Shown: in pieces, positions 26,456 to 34,826 of the stretch | How positions within the stretch are numbered: position 1 is the first letter of the stretch | Layout of the letters: each line of letters starts with the position of its first letter | From: Allobacillus halotolerans | GTDB taxonomy: Bacteria; Bacillota; Bacilli; Bacillales; Alkalibacillaceae | Length of the DNA: 64,000 bases | Assembly: GCF_028743495.1 (NCBI RefSeq) | Contig: NZ_CP117968.1 | Reading direction: 5' to 3' (one strand) | Position numbers and translations under genes: made by a program | Notes under the pieces: generated by a model | The model's database searches: none | What the model was told of the DNA's origin: nothing | The model's input: only the letters and a program-made list of their open reading frames with translations

Positions 26456-26839
26456 ATGGTAAGTAAAATTAATAAAAAACGACAACAATCAGCTGTAAGT
26501 GCATATGTTGAAGGACAAGAAACTGAAAAAGAAAGTAAAACTGAAAACACAAGCAGTAGCCCACAAAACAAGAACACTCAGAAGAAACCAACAAAACAAC
26601 AAGAAAAGAGTAACTCAGAAAAGATTAGTAATGAGTTTGACATTTATGAAGAGTTGACTCAAAAACAGAAACCGAAAAACGTCTTTAGTGGGTTTCATCT
26701 TGAACCTCAGGTTTTTGAGGGGTTAGAGGAACTAGCGAAAAAATATGAGGCTGAAACAGGAATGAAGAAAGGTTTTAAGTCTGACTTAGTGAACAATATT
26801 TTAAAAATATACCTTGAAAGAAAAGGCGTCATAAAATAA
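26456..26839 (+). CDS. Ribbon-helix-helix protein of plasmid type
   Basis: A protein of about 127 aa: a Lys/Gln/Ser-rich, probably disordered N-terminal 70 residues, then a C-terminal ribbon-helix-helix-like domain (FHLEPQVFEGLEELAKK ... FKSDLVNNILKIYLERKG). This layout resembles plasmid copy-number or partition proteins. The ATG at 26456 is a guess, since no good ribosome binding site is visible. A decayed copy of its last codons lies at 37507-37560 beside the second toxin locus, so the two travel together. Confidence 0.6.
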   Translation: MVSKINKKRQQSAVSAYVEGQETEKESKTENTSSSPQNKNTQKKPTKQQEKSNSEKISNEFDIYEELTQKQKPKNVFSGFHLEPQVFEGLEELAKKYEAETGMKKGFKSDLVNNILKIYLERKGVIK

Positions 26840-26871
26840 GAACTCTTGTTCTGATTGGTCTGTTTTTATGG

Positions 26872-26877
26872 TATAAT
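26872..26877 (+). promoter_or_regulatory. Extended -10 promoter of the toxin gene, copy 1
   Basis: TATAAT preceded by TGG (extended -10). The same sequence is kept in the inverted copy at 37475-37480. Confidence 0.6.
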
Positions 26878-26953
26878 AGAGTTATCCCTTTTCCAAACAA
26901 TTATTATTGTTTAAGGGAAGAAGATTCTTTCTTCTGGAAAGGGGTGAATAGGT

Positions 26954-27085
26954 ATGGATGAAGTGCTGATTCTTATTACGTCAGTTATCAACCTTGTGAT
27001 AGCCATAATTAATTTGGCCGTTGCAAGTATGAACTATCGTAACAAGAAAAGGGATTCCCGCTCGGCTAAGCGAAAATCCCGGTAA
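26954..27085 (+). CDS. Candidate type I toxin peptide, copy 1
   Basis: A 43-residue peptide: short acidic N-terminus, one hydrophobic helix (VLILITSVINLVIAIINLAV), then a strongly basic tail (NYRNKKRDSRSAKRKSR). AAAGGGGTGAATAGGT precedes the ATG. The 3' end is overlapped by a predicted antisense RNA from the opposite strand, as in TxpA/RatA and BsrG/SR4 of Bacillus subtilis, although the peptide is not clearly homologous to them. A second copy (37267-37398) keeps the reading frame with mainly conservative changes, which supports that it is translated. Confidence 0.7.
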   Translation: MDEVLILITSVINLVIAIINLAVASMNYRNKKRDSRSAKRKSR

Positions 27086-27139
27086 ACTTCAAGGGTTTGA
27101 AGATTCCCGAAAGGGTTTCTTCATTCCCGACCATATTCT
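27044..27139 (-). ncRNA. Predicted antisense antitoxin RNA, copy 1
   Basis: A transcript of about 96 nt is predicted from the promoter at 27146-27174. It would begin near 27139, form a GAAGA...TCTTC / CCC-GAAA-GGG type hairpin, overlap the toxin stop codon and end at the hairpin 27051-27080 (GGGATT/AATCCC arms), followed by TTTTCTT on the minus strand. Confidence 0.6.
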
Positions 27140-27145
27140 ATTCTT

Positions 27146-27174
27146 ATTATATCCGAAATATACAAATGTTACAA
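27146..27174 (-). promoter_or_regulatory. Antisense RNA promoter, copy 1
   Basis: Minus strand: -35 TTGTAA (27169-27174), 17-bp spacer, -10 TATAAT (27146-27151). The equivalent position in copy 2 has the same geometry. Confidence 0.65.
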
Positions 27175-27190
27175 GAAATGAGGTTGCGGT

Positions 27191-27271
27191 ATGTATTGGT
27201 TAGCATTCATCTTTTCGATCCTTGCTTTATTTATTTCCATTTATTCACTGATTCTTACGCGGAAGAAGTAA
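27191..27271 (+). CDS. 26-residue membrane peptide
   Basis: MYWLAFIFSILALFISIYSL followed by ILTRKK: a single membrane helix with a basic end. ATGAGGTTGCGGT precedes the ATG. It begins just behind the antisense promoter, and no copy is found at the second locus. It may be another small toxin-like or membrane regulator peptide. Confidence 0.45.
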   Translation: MYWLAFIFSILALFISIYSLILTRKK

Positions 27272-27305
27272 ACTGTACCCTGACTTAATATATGATAATT
27301 TTTGC

Positions 27306-27770
27306 TTATTTGACTGGTTTCCATTCCACTTCCTCTTGATTTAGTACTTGTTTGAAATTGTTATTTTCTACTATGGTATAGTATTTTGAATCACCTACAA
27401 TTATATCACTATCTGCCATATTAAAGGTAAAGTCTTTTTTAGTATGAACAAAGTTCACACGAATAATGTAAAACGAAGTGGTATGGGAACTTTTACTTTT
27501 AAAACCTTTGTTTCTCTTGAGTTTCATATTTGCTGACTTTTTCAATAATCTTTTTATCGTCTCTTGCTCTTTAATTGATACTCTCCTTTCTTCTATTCTT
27601 TTTCCGTTGTCATCCCTAATTGTCTCATTAATAATAATATCTTTAATGTCATTTTCTTCGTACAAGGAAGGTAAGGCTTCTTTAAAGGTAGTTGTTGCTT
27701 TAAAATAGAATGTATATATAATGAAGATTGCTACACAAACAATGACAAAGAAATAAAGCCACTTTTTCAC
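27306..27770 (-). CDS. Hypothetical membrane-anchored protein
   Basis: A 154-aa protein with an N-terminal membrane anchor or signal (residues 4-23) and a charged extracellular domain rich in Lys and Asp. The GTG start follows GGGGGGA at a fair distance. I recognise no family. It is an orphan gene in the AT-rich accessory island. Confidence 0.6.
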   Translation of the reverse strand: MKKWLYFFVIVCVAIFIIYTFYFKATTTFKEALPSLYEENDIKDIIINETIRDDNGKRIEERRVSIKEQETIKRLLKKSANMKLKRNKGFKSKSSHTTSFYIIRVNFVHTKKDFTFNMADSDIIVGDSKYYTIVENNNFKQVLNQEEVEWKPVK

Positions 27771-27803
27771 CAGTTATTCCCCCCAGTTTCTTTAAAATAG
27801 TAA

Positions 27804-27845
27804 AAACACCTCTAAGTTATTATAACATCCTTAGAGGCGTTTTTA
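27804..27845. terminator. Terminator in the accessory island
   Basis: Arms AACACCTCTAAG and CTTAGAGGCGTT flanked by A and T runs. On the minus strand it ends the 162-residue gene. Confidence 0.75.
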
Positions 27846-27855
27846 GAATATTTAA

Positions 27856-28344
27856 TTAACCATATTGTGGGCTGATCCATTGTCCATTTGAAAGTTGCAT
27901 TCGATTGATTCGATATGCTTTTCCTTTATGATCACCGTAAGGGTTACCACGAGGGTACCTGTTTAATCGTCCGTCAGCAGTTTGAAATTCGTGGTAATAC
28001 ATGGTAACGTCTAAATTTATAATGTCATTCGCATAGCAATAATCTCTTAGTTCAATACACATATTTTCTCCATTAAGGAACCCTTCTAACTGAGTTCGGT
28101 TAACAGAATTAGCAATTTCCGCAACGTTATCAACTACAACGCCAATAGCTGAAGTAGTTTTGCTCATTTTATAGAACAAAGAAAAAACAGTAGAAACAAC
28201 TCCTGATACTGTATTGTAAATATGATTTTTAGAAACACCATAATACCCGTTATAATACTGTTCGTCACACAGTTCAGCCATATCGTTAAGCTGACTCGGG
28301 CTTTTCGTTGTTCTCATCCAACCTTCATCAACAAGTCTTGCCAT
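27856..28344 (-). CDS. Hypothetical protein, 162 aa
   Basis: ATAAGGAGTGG precedes the ATG, so it is probably translated. The middle has a weakly hydrophobic stretch (VSGVVSTVFSLFY); the C-terminal half is polar and aromatic, with a YHEFQTADGRLNRYPRGNP segment that looks like a secreted or toxin-type domain. No family recognised. The next gene on the same strand (28516) encodes a small acidic protein, a size and charge pattern seen in effector-immunity pairs; that link is speculative. Confidence 0.55.
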   Translation of the reverse strand: MARLVDEGWMRTTKSPSQLNDMAELCDEQYYNGYYGVSKNHIYNTVSGVVSTVFSLFYKMSKTTSAIGVVVDNVAEIANSVNRTQLEGFLNGENMCIELRDYCYANDIINLDVTMYYHEFQTADGRLNRYPRGNPYGDHKGKAYRINRMQLSNGQWISPQYG

Positions 28345-28441
28345 AATACCACTCCTTATAATTATTTGATGTACCGTACATCTATTTAATAAAGAGGTTT
28401 TAACTTAGTTTTCTAAACCAAATTTAAAATTTTTTTAAAAA

Positions 28442-28474
28442 TAAAACCGCACCCTAATTTTAGAGTACGGTTTT
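28442..28474 (-). terminator. Likely terminator after the 126-residue gene
   Basis: AAAACCG and CGGTTTT arms with an imperfect upper stem; T run on the minus strand. Confidence 0.6.
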
Positions 28475-28515
28475 ACTTCTCATAGAATACGAAGGTGGAT
28501 ATATTCAATTAATTT

Positions 28516-28896
28516 TTACTTGCCTGAATCATATTTTAATTGGTTACTCATTTTCATCAATAACTCATAAAAATGTGGCAAATCTCCTTGATTAGCATAT
28601 CCTAAATGATGTGAAAACACTCTAGGATGATGTAGATTGTGTGATTGATATTTAGTGTATTTGACTGCTTCATCACGAACGAAAAAGAATGCAACATCTT
28701 CCCAATATTCTTCTACCCAAGCCATAGTGAAGAAGTTCACTCCGTATGCTTGAAAATAATCTTCGTAATCAAGGATGAAATACATCTCACCATCAACACC
28801 TATAAAATCTGAGCAGCCATCTGCTTCCTTAAAAGAAATGATTTCAATAGGACACTCTTCATTAATCCATTCATAATATTTATTAATAGCTTCCAT
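28516..28896 (-). CDS. Small acidic hypothetical protein, SUKH/immunity-like
   Basis: 126 aa, acidic and rich in Trp, Tyr and Phe (for example MAWVEEYWEDVAFFFVRDEAV). The composition resembles SMI1/KNR4-type immunity proteins, but no diagnostic motif is certain. It has its own terminator and lies in the accessory island 170 bp upstream of the 162-residue gene on the same strand. Confidence 0.5.
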   Translation of the reverse strand: MEAINKYYEWINEECPIEIISFKEADGCSDFIGVDGEMYFILDYEDYFQAYGVNFFTMAWVEEYWEDVAFFFVRDEAVKYTKYQSHNLHHPRVFSHHLGYANQGDLPHFYELLMKMSNQLKYDSGK

Positions 28897-29072
28897 CTCT
28901 GTTTTATTCTAAACTCTCTTCGTCCAAACACTTTTTCCTTGAATATGAGTTTGATTTTAATATTTTTTTTAAGTATATTAAATTAAATTATAAGAAGTAT
29001 CAGTGTCATAATATGATACTATAAAACGAAAGAAATTTCACTCTATAATAACGTGATTTTACAAATAATATT

Positions 29073-29912
29073 ATGAATAAGGTGTTGAAGAACGTGGGAA
29101 TTATTTTACGGGGTATCGCAGTTGGAATTACTGAAACCGTACCTGGAATAAGTGGAAGTACGGTAGCAATGATCTTTGGAATATATGAACGATTAATTTA
29201 TTCTTTAAGCTTATTAACAACAAAAAAAAGAAAAGAGGTATTACCTTTTCTAATCACATTTGCTACAGGTATGGTTATTGGGTTTGTATTTTCCATATTT
29301 ATTATAAATTATTTATTAGATACTTATCGCACACCCACGCTGATGTTATTTACAGGTATTATTGTAGGTTTTTTACCCTACCTTTGGAAAGAAACGGTTT
29401 TTCTATCAAAAAACAAACTCTTATTAAAACATTATGTAATAATTGTACTGTTTTTTATTCTTGTATTAGTCAGCCAAGCATTAAACGGTATTGTTGAAAT
29501 TGATTCGACTAATTTATCAATGAGTGACTATATTTTCTTTGTTGTGGCAGGGTTTATTGCGAGCACAGCTCTTGTCCTACCTGGGTTGAGTGGCGCTTTA
29601 ATCTTGACTATATTAGGCTTATATGAGCTAGTAACAGTTTCTTTAATATCGTTTGATTTGGCGATAATTTTTGCTGTCGGTTCAGGAATCGTACTAGGGG
29701 TTCTGTTCACCAGTAAACTTATCCGGTATTTGTTATCAAATTACATGATAGAAACCTACGCAGCAATAATAGGGTTAGTAAGTGGTTCTATTTATGCAAT
29801 TTTGAATAACTTAGAAAGTTCATTTAATACCTCAACTATTTTAATTTCAGTGGTTACGTTTATTGTTGGAATCATATTGATAGTCACATTAAAACAAACT
29901 CAACATGATTAA
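29073..29912 (+). CDS. DUF368 (PopT-type) polyprenyl-phosphate translocase
   Basis: A DUF368 membrane protein (279 aa, about eight helices). The two repeated family motifs are visible: ETVPGISGSTVAMIFGIYERL near residue 20 and ALVLPGLSGALILTILGLYE near residue 165. DUF368 proteins recycle undecaprenyl phosphate across the membrane for cell-wall synthesis. No strong ribosome binding site precedes the ATG; alternative starts a few codons downstream are possible. It is unusually AT-rich, like the island around it, so it may have been acquired. Confidence 0.85.
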   Translation: MNKVLKNVGIILRGIAVGITETVPGISGSTVAMIFGIYERLIYSLSLLTTKKRKEVLPFLITFATGMVIGFVFSIFIINYLLDTYRTPTLMLFTGIIVGFLPYLWKETVFLSKNKLLLKHYVIIVLFFILVLVSQALNGIVEIDSTNLSMSDYIFFVVAGFIASTALVLPGLSGALILTILGLYELVTVSLISFDLAIIFAVGSGIVLGVLFTSKLIRYLLSNYMIETYAAIIGLVSGSIYAILNNLESSFNTSTILISVVTFIVGIILIVTLKQTQHD

Positions 29913-30272
29913 TCTTAGTAACATTATTTTTCAGATTCTTTTATTCGGTATGTAGAATATGAGTATATGATATAAAAAGACATCTGTGCAAAATAAAACT
30001 TCTGAATAAAAATTTTATTTTGCACAGAGAATTTAATGAAATAAATTATCAAATTTTACTTTATGAATATAACTTTTCACTTAAGGGGTTACTAAAATTA
30101 CTTACTTTTGAATATATTAAAATTGGTGTGACAATTACAATATTAATAAAAATTAATAAAACTAATTTTAGAATTAAGTCAGAAAATATGAAGTGCGAAT
30201 AATATATTATAAAAGTATTATTTAATAAAAACAATTTAATATTTTCAAGTTTATTACTAGTTTTAGAAATAA
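29913..30272. other. Gene-free AT-rich gap
   Basis: Very AT-rich sequence with frequent stops in all frames. Only an inverted repeat around 29989-30026 (TTTTGCACAGA-like near a TTTTATTTTGCACAG) can be noted; no gene or RNA is supported. Confidence 0.5.
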
Positions 30273-30560
30273 TATTATCCGTCACACGAGGGTTGGGTAG
30301 AAGTCCGTGGCACTGCTAAAACTCGAGAGAAGCGTGCAGTCGGTAAAACTGAATGGGGAGTTCATCACTTTACGAGAGCATGGCTACAAAAAAGGAACGG
30401 TACTGCTAGACAAGGTGTAGTAACCGTTTACGGAACTGGAACAACTATGGCCAAGAGTGGTTGGGGTAACACTAATCTAATTTCTCCAGACCCATATGTT
30501 GCTAGAACAGGATATGGTAAAGTTCATAACCCTAATAATCCTCTTTCTACGGATCAATAA
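30273..30560 (+). pseudogene. C-terminal fragment of a lost gene
   Basis: An open frame of 95 codons with no start, preceded by in-frame TAA and TAG. It encodes a well-formed, basic, Gly/Thr/Trp-rich sequence (WVEVRGTAKTREKRAVGKTE ... VHHFTRAWLQKRNG ... GYGKVHNPNNPL) and ends just before a strong terminator. Its composition and G+C differ from the DNA upstream of 30270, so it is the 3' part of a gene cut by a rearrangement. The family is not recognised; it looks like a secreted or bacteriocin-like domain. Confidence 0.6.
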
Positions 30561-30570
30561 CTATTGGATA

Positions 30571-30600
30571 GAAACACCCCTGATTATTTAGGGGTGTTTC
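30571..30600 (+). terminator. Terminator after the gene fragment
   Basis: Perfect arms GAAACACCCC and GGGGTGTTTC. Confidence 0.85.
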
Positions 30601-31061
30601 CATTTCTAAGTTTATTATTATAACTTTGTCAAAATAATGAAATCTTAACACATAGTAACAATTTAATTAATGAAAAAATGAGAATTTTTAAAAATATAGA
30701 CCTTTTTTACTATATATGTAATCAAACTAAGAAGAGTGTCTTTCTTTATAGGAATCTACAAGATTCTAACGTTTTAAACTTAAACTGATTGTTTTGAAAT
30801 TATGTAGGGTCCATATAGAACTAGTTTTAGATCTTGCTATTTTTTTATTCCGTTAATGAATCCACCCAAGTATAAAGACCAGATAAACAAAGATAGCTTA
30901 ACAGGAATTTTGTTCATTGAATTTGGACCGCCACAATGAGGGGCATAAATTTGTACTTCCAGAAACTTCCATTAAACACCTTCTGCAAAATTTCATTTTA
31001 TCACCCTAGTAAAGTTGTACTGTAATGATCTAATTTTTGGTCGAAATCATTGAACAAGCTC
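30601..31061. other. Gene-free AT-rich gap
   Basis: No supported gene, RNA or repeat. Frames are short and lack ribosome binding sites. Confidence 0.5.
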
Positions 31062-31187
31062 TCATAGAGTGTTTTGATTTCTTTTTTCTAACTTCATGAT
31101 GATAAACAAACTTTTCTTTTTTTCATGGTAAAGATAAGCTTCAACCAAAGTTTGTTTCAACTGTTCAATTTATTTTTCTCTATTCAT
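31062..31187 (-). pseudogene. Decayed small ORF with internal stop
   Basis: A good site (AAGGGTGG) and ATG at 31187 lead to MNREK, an in-frame TAA, then IEQLKQTLVEAYLYHEKKKS and more. The helix pattern after the stop resembles short Spo0E-like phosphatases, though the SQELD signature is not seen. It follows the 92-residue gene directly. Calling it Spo0E-like is tentative. Confidence 0.35.
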
Positions 31188-31197
31188 ATAACCACCC

Positions 31198-31476
31198 TTA
31201 TTCTTCATAGAGTAAAGTTTCAAAATCATTAGGAACACGACAAGTTCGATAACTTCTTGAAAAGTATCTTGCAAGAACTAATTCGACTTCGGATTTTTCA
31301 GGAAAAGATAAGTTATCAAATAGAAATACACGAGGGTCTGGATTAGGCTTTTCTTTTTCCATAAAGAATATTTTCCACGTTAAGTAAGGTGTAGCTTGTT
31401 GATTTACTATCAACCAATTTAAAATTTTTCTTTGTTCATCTGATAATTTTAATTTCTTCTTTAAAACCAATACCAA
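31198..31476 (-). CDS. Hypothetical protein, 92 aa
   Basis: A small soluble protein with a Lys-rich start and a C-terminal half rich in aromatic and charged residues. The TTG start at 31476 has only a weak upstream site, so the start is doubtful. I recognise no family. It lies at the right end of the accessory island. Confidence 0.45.
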   Translation of the reverse strand: MVLVLKKKLKLSDEQRKILNWLIVNQQATPYLTWKIFFMEKEKPNPDPRVFLFDNLSFPEKSEVELVLARYFSRSYRTCRVPNDFETLLYEE

Positions 31477-31551
31477 AGTAATTCACTCATTTCTTTTTTG
31501 TTGGAAAAAATAGTGTTTGTAAAGGTTAACTAAAAATAAACGATAATATAG

Positions 31552-31593
31552 AAAAGCGTGGTACCTGCCTAATCGGTAAGTACCACGCTTTTT
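31552..31593. terminator. Terminator between the island and yfmJ
   Basis: Arms AAAAGCGTGGTAC and GTACCACGCTTTT are perfect; it ends the leftward oxidoreductase gene. Confidence 0.85.
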
Positions 31594-31635
31594 CAATTTA
31601 CTGAGTTTTGTCCCCGCCTCACGGTTTTGTTCATG

Positions 31636-32655
31636 TTATTGACTTTTGTCAGAGACTTTCACCAATAACTTTCCGATATTGTTACCTTTGAACAGATCTA
31701 AAAATGCTTCTGGAATATTGTCAAAACCTTCAACAATTGTTTCACGATAACTCAACTTGCCCTCTTGTAGCCATTTACCTAATTGCACGGCACCTTCTTT
31801 GAAGCGGTCTGTATAGTTACCGACCGTAAACCCTTGCATCATTGCACTTTTCTTAATGAGCGTTGTTTGTACACGTGGTCCCAGGTCCGCTTCTTCCGAG
31901 TTATATGTCGAGATTGCACCACATACTGGAACACGAGCAAATGTATTCAGCTGTGATAGAACGGCATCAGAGATCTCTCCACCGACGTTATCAAAGTATA
32001 CATCGACCTTATTCGGACATGCTTTCTTTAAATCTTCTGCTAAGTTTTTCGTTGTTTTGTAATTGATTCCTTCGTCAAAACCTAATTCATCTTTTAAAAA
32101 CTGAATCTTTTCATCAGATCCCGCAATGCCGACAACATGTGCACCTTTGATTTTAGCAATTTGTCCGACAATCGAACCGACGGAACCGGCTGCACCAGAT
32201 ATGACTACCGTTTCGCCTTCTTTCGGTTGGCCAATATCTAACAAGCCAAAGTAAGCCGTCAATCCCGTCATACCTAGGATTCCTAAATGTGTCGAGATTG
32301 GAGCTACTGATGGGTCAATTTTACGAATTTCATTCGCTTGAGCGACATAGTATTCTTGCCAGCCAAAGTTTCCGATTACAACGTCACCAACTGTGTAATG
32401 CTCTGACTTCGATTCGATCACTTCACCGATTGAACCGCCTTCGATGACTTCATTTAATTGAAAAGGCTCAATATACGATTCTGCGTCTACCATTCTTCCA
32501 CGCATATATGGATCGACGGAAACATATAGGGTGCGAAGTAAAACTTCATCCTGCTGAATTTCGTTGATTTCTTCTGTCTTGAATTGGAATGTCTGCTCAT
32601 CAGGCATTCCCTTTGGACGTTCTGCTAACGTAATTTGTCTATTTTTTATTGTCAT
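31636..32655 (-). CDS. yfmJ: NADP-dependent oxidoreductase (YfmJ/CurA-like)
   Basis: A zinc-independent medium-chain reductase (339 aa) of the leukotriene B4 dehydrogenase / YfmJ type. It has the substrate-side motif VDPYMRGRM, the nucleotide fold VVISGAAGSVGSIVGQIAK and VDVYFDNVGGEISDAVL. It probably reduces the double bond of alpha,beta-unsaturated carbonyl compounds with NADPH. It is monocistronic. Confidence 0.88.
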   Translation of the reverse strand: MTIKNRQITLAERPKGMPDEQTFQFKTEEINEIQQDEVLLRTLYVSVDPYMRGRMVDAESYIEPFQLNEVIEGGSIGEVIESKSEHYTVGDVVIGNFGWQEYYVAQANEIRKIDPSVAPISTHLGILGMTGLTAYFGLLDIGQPKEGETVVISGAAGSVGSIVGQIAKIKGAHVVGIAGSDEKIQFLKDELGFDEGINYKTTKNLAEDLKKACPNKVDVYFDNVGGEISDAVLSQLNTFARVPVCGAISTYNSEEADLGPRVQTTLIKKSAMMQGFTVGNYTDRFKEGAVQLGKWLQEGKLSYRETIVEGFDNIPEAFLDLFKGNNIGKLLVKVSDKSQ

Positions 32656-32781
32656 GGAATTCCCCTTTCAATTTATCGAAGTCGTTTCTTTTCATAAGTA
32701 TCACAACACAGCGACCTTCTTAAGATTAATCTAGTTCTAGCGTATCACAGCTTCCAATTCGTATGTCAATTCAGACCACTT

Positions 32782-32821
32782 AAAAAAGCATGCCGCAATT
32801 AGATGTGCGGCATGCTTTTTT
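32782..32821 (-). terminator. Terminator after the CoA-transferase gene
   Basis: Arms AAAGCATGCCGCA and TGCGGCATGCTTT, perfect, with T runs on both sides. Confidence 0.85.
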
Positions 32822-32827
32822 TCTTTC

Positions 32828-34111
32828 TTATAAATAACCCATGTGTTTAGCTTCCTTGGTCAATTGCTCCCTGAATTTTGGATGAGCAATTTCGATCAGA
32901 GCCTTCGTCCGCTCCCGAATTGTTTTGCCTCGAAGTCTTGCAATACCGTATTCCGTAACAATATAATCAACATCATTTTTATGCGTTGTCACTGGGGCAC
33001 CCTGCTGAAGCGTTGGAACAATTTTCGTGATCTCGTCATTTTTCGCAGTGGAGTGCAGGCAAATCACACCTCTCCCATTCTCAGAAAAATGTGAAGCGAG
33101 TTGGAAATCTGATTGTCCACCTGTTGATGAAAAATACGTGTTACCCACTTTTTCCGCATTTACTTGTCCTAAAAAATCAACTTCGACTCCAGCATTCACA
33201 GTCACCAAGTCGTCGATTTCTTTCAGCTTACATGCATTGTTCGTCTGGCTAACTGGTAGCATATAAATATCATCGTTTTCATGCATGAAGTCGTATAGTT
33301 TTTTCGAACCATAAGCGAATGTTGCAGTCATTTTCCCTTTTTTGAATGGGTTGTTTTCATTCGTGACTGCTCCACTCTTAAATAATTCGATAATCTTTTC
33401 AGGAATCATTTCCGTATGAATCGTTAAATTACGGTAACCTTTCAAGTTGTCAATGATCGCGTTCGGTATCGAGCCAAACCCAACCTGCAATGTGTCACCA
33501 TTTTTAATCAAACTAGCGACATGGTCACCAATCTTCATATCCTTCTCTGACTGACCGGGTGTACTAGGTAACTCAGGTAATGGTTGATGATGCTCAACGA
33601 TTGCTGTCACGTCAGAAATATGGATTTGATTTTCGCCATATGTCCGTGGCATGTGCTCATTGACTTCCACTAAAATCGTCTCTGCCTCTTTCACCATCGA
33701 AATGGTATGATCTGCGTTTGTGCCCATTGAAAAATAGCCATTTTCATCCATCGGAGAGACAACAGTCATCACGACAGGTTTTCGAGCAATTTGTTTCAAT
33801 AATTTTGGTAGATCCGAAAAGTGATTCGGCAATAAATCTATTTTTCCTTCATTGAATGCTTTACGTTCAGAAGCCCCTAAAAATAAACTTGTTATCTTTA
33901 ATTTATCTGGGTCAACATCAATTAATTCACGGGTGGTCAACATCGTAAATAGACGGTTGTCACTTAAGCCGTCATGATTCTCCAATTGTTTGATCAGTGC
34001 ATCCGGTTCTGCACAGCCTAACGGAGAAATAATATCGGTTCCAGGTTGAATATGTTGAACAGCTTCTGCGACTGATTGTAGTTTTTCATTGTATAAGGCT
34101 TGATAATTCAT
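32828..34111 (-). CDS. Acetyl-CoA hydrolase/transferase family (4-hydroxybutyrate CoA-transferase-like)
   Basis: A 427-aa CoA-transferase of the Cat2/4-hydroxybutyrate type, shorter than and distinct from the enzyme at 17509-19023. Visible are the LQVGFGSIPNAI motif, the likely catalytic Glu in LTIHTEMIPE, and the C-terminal YIVTEYGIARLRGKTIRERTKAL. It moves CoA between acyl-CoA and a short carboxylic acid; the acid is unknown. It is a single-gene unit. Confidence 0.85.
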   Translation of the reverse strand: MNYQALYNEKLQSVAEAVQHIQPGTDIISPLGCAEPDALIKQLENHDGLSDNRLFTMLTTRELIDVDPDKLKITSLFLGASERKAFNEGKIDLLPNHFSDLPKLLKQIARKPVVMTVVSPMDENGYFSMGTNADHTISMVKEAETILVEVNEHMPRTYGENQIHISDVTAIVEHHQPLPELPSTPGQSEKDMKIGDHVASLIKNGDTLQVGFGSIPNAIIDNLKGYRNLTIHTEMIPEKIIELFKSGAVTNENNPFKKGKMTATFAYGSKKLYDFMHENDDIYMLPVSQTNNACKLKEIDDLVTVNAGVEVDFLGQVNAEKVGNTYFSSTGGQSDFQLASHFSENGRGVICLHSTAKNDEITKIVPTLQQGAPVTTHKNDVDYIVTEYGIARLRGKTIRERTKALIEIAHPKFREQLTKEAKHMGYL

Positions 34112-34241
34112 CTGATTTCCTCCTTGATGTCAATACGAATCATACTATAATAAAATATTTCCCTGATCGATCTATTCCAATCAAAATAAAAACCCGTCGT
34201 TAAACGAGATATAAGAAAAACAGGCCCTCCAAAATATAGAT

Positions 34242-34826
34242 TTACTTTTTTAACCATTCATTGATAAGCTGATCCGTTTTTGTTTCCTTCGCTTTTCTCA
34301 TGAGATATTCGATGTCCATGATCTGATCATCCTCTTTATGGATAAAGAACATTCGCTCCGCCCATTCGTAATCTTCCGTCCATTCAGGATGAGCTGATTG
34401 AGAAACAATCGCTGATTCCAAACGATGAATGATCAAATCTTCAATTCCTATAACAGATACTTCTCTGCCACTATCTAATTCAATTTGAATGACTTTCTCT
34501 AAATTCCCTTCTAAAAAGTTGCCGGGTATTTCGAGGGAAAGTTCCAGTTTTTCATGATACCAGACGCGACCTTCCCTTTTAAAACCTAATTCTTCGGTTA
34601 GAAGGGAATCTATTTGGGCCCGTCCATCTGATATCAAATCAATATCCTGCGTTGTATAGTGATTTCGCGTGTAAATTTCAACAGATAAGCCACCAACGAT
34701 AATCGGAGTTATTTTACTTTCACTCAAATAAGATGTCAATAACCCACATAACTCCAACATACGTTCATGCTTACTTAACAGATTTAACTTAGAAAACTCT
34801 GCTTTCAACTCACTCAGACGGATCAT
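34242..34826 (-). CDS. Nucleotidyltransferase-fold protein (DUF6036-like), possible toxin
   Basis: 194 aa. The motif VGGLSVEIYTRNHYTTQDIDL has the GG(L/V)S...(T/S)xDIDL pattern of minimal nucleotidyltransferases such as AbiEii and DUF6036 proteins. GGAG precedes the ATG at 34826, and this start lies inside the end of the upstream gene in another frame (17-bp overlap). Coupled gene pairs of this kind are often toxin-antitoxin modules. The partner is not a recognised antitoxin, so the function is left open. Confidence 0.65.
   Translation of the reverse strand: MIRLSELKAEFSKLNLLSKHERMLELCGLLTSYLSESKITPIIVGGLSVEIYTRNHYTTQDIDLISDGRAQIDSLLTEELGFKREGRVWYHEKLELSLEIPGNFLEGNLEKVIQIELDSGREVSVIGIEDLIIHRLESAIVSQSAHPEWTEDYEWAERMFFIHKEDDQIMDIEYLMRKAKETKTDQLINEWLKK

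Noticed and set aside
30020..30285. Short frames on both strands in an AT-rich gap
   Set aside because: No start signals, composition of random AT-rich DNA, and opposite-strand frames overlap each other.
17509..34111. The two CoA-transferase genes as a recent duplication
   Set aside because: They differ in length (504 and 427 aa) and subfamily motifs, so they are old, distinct enzymes.
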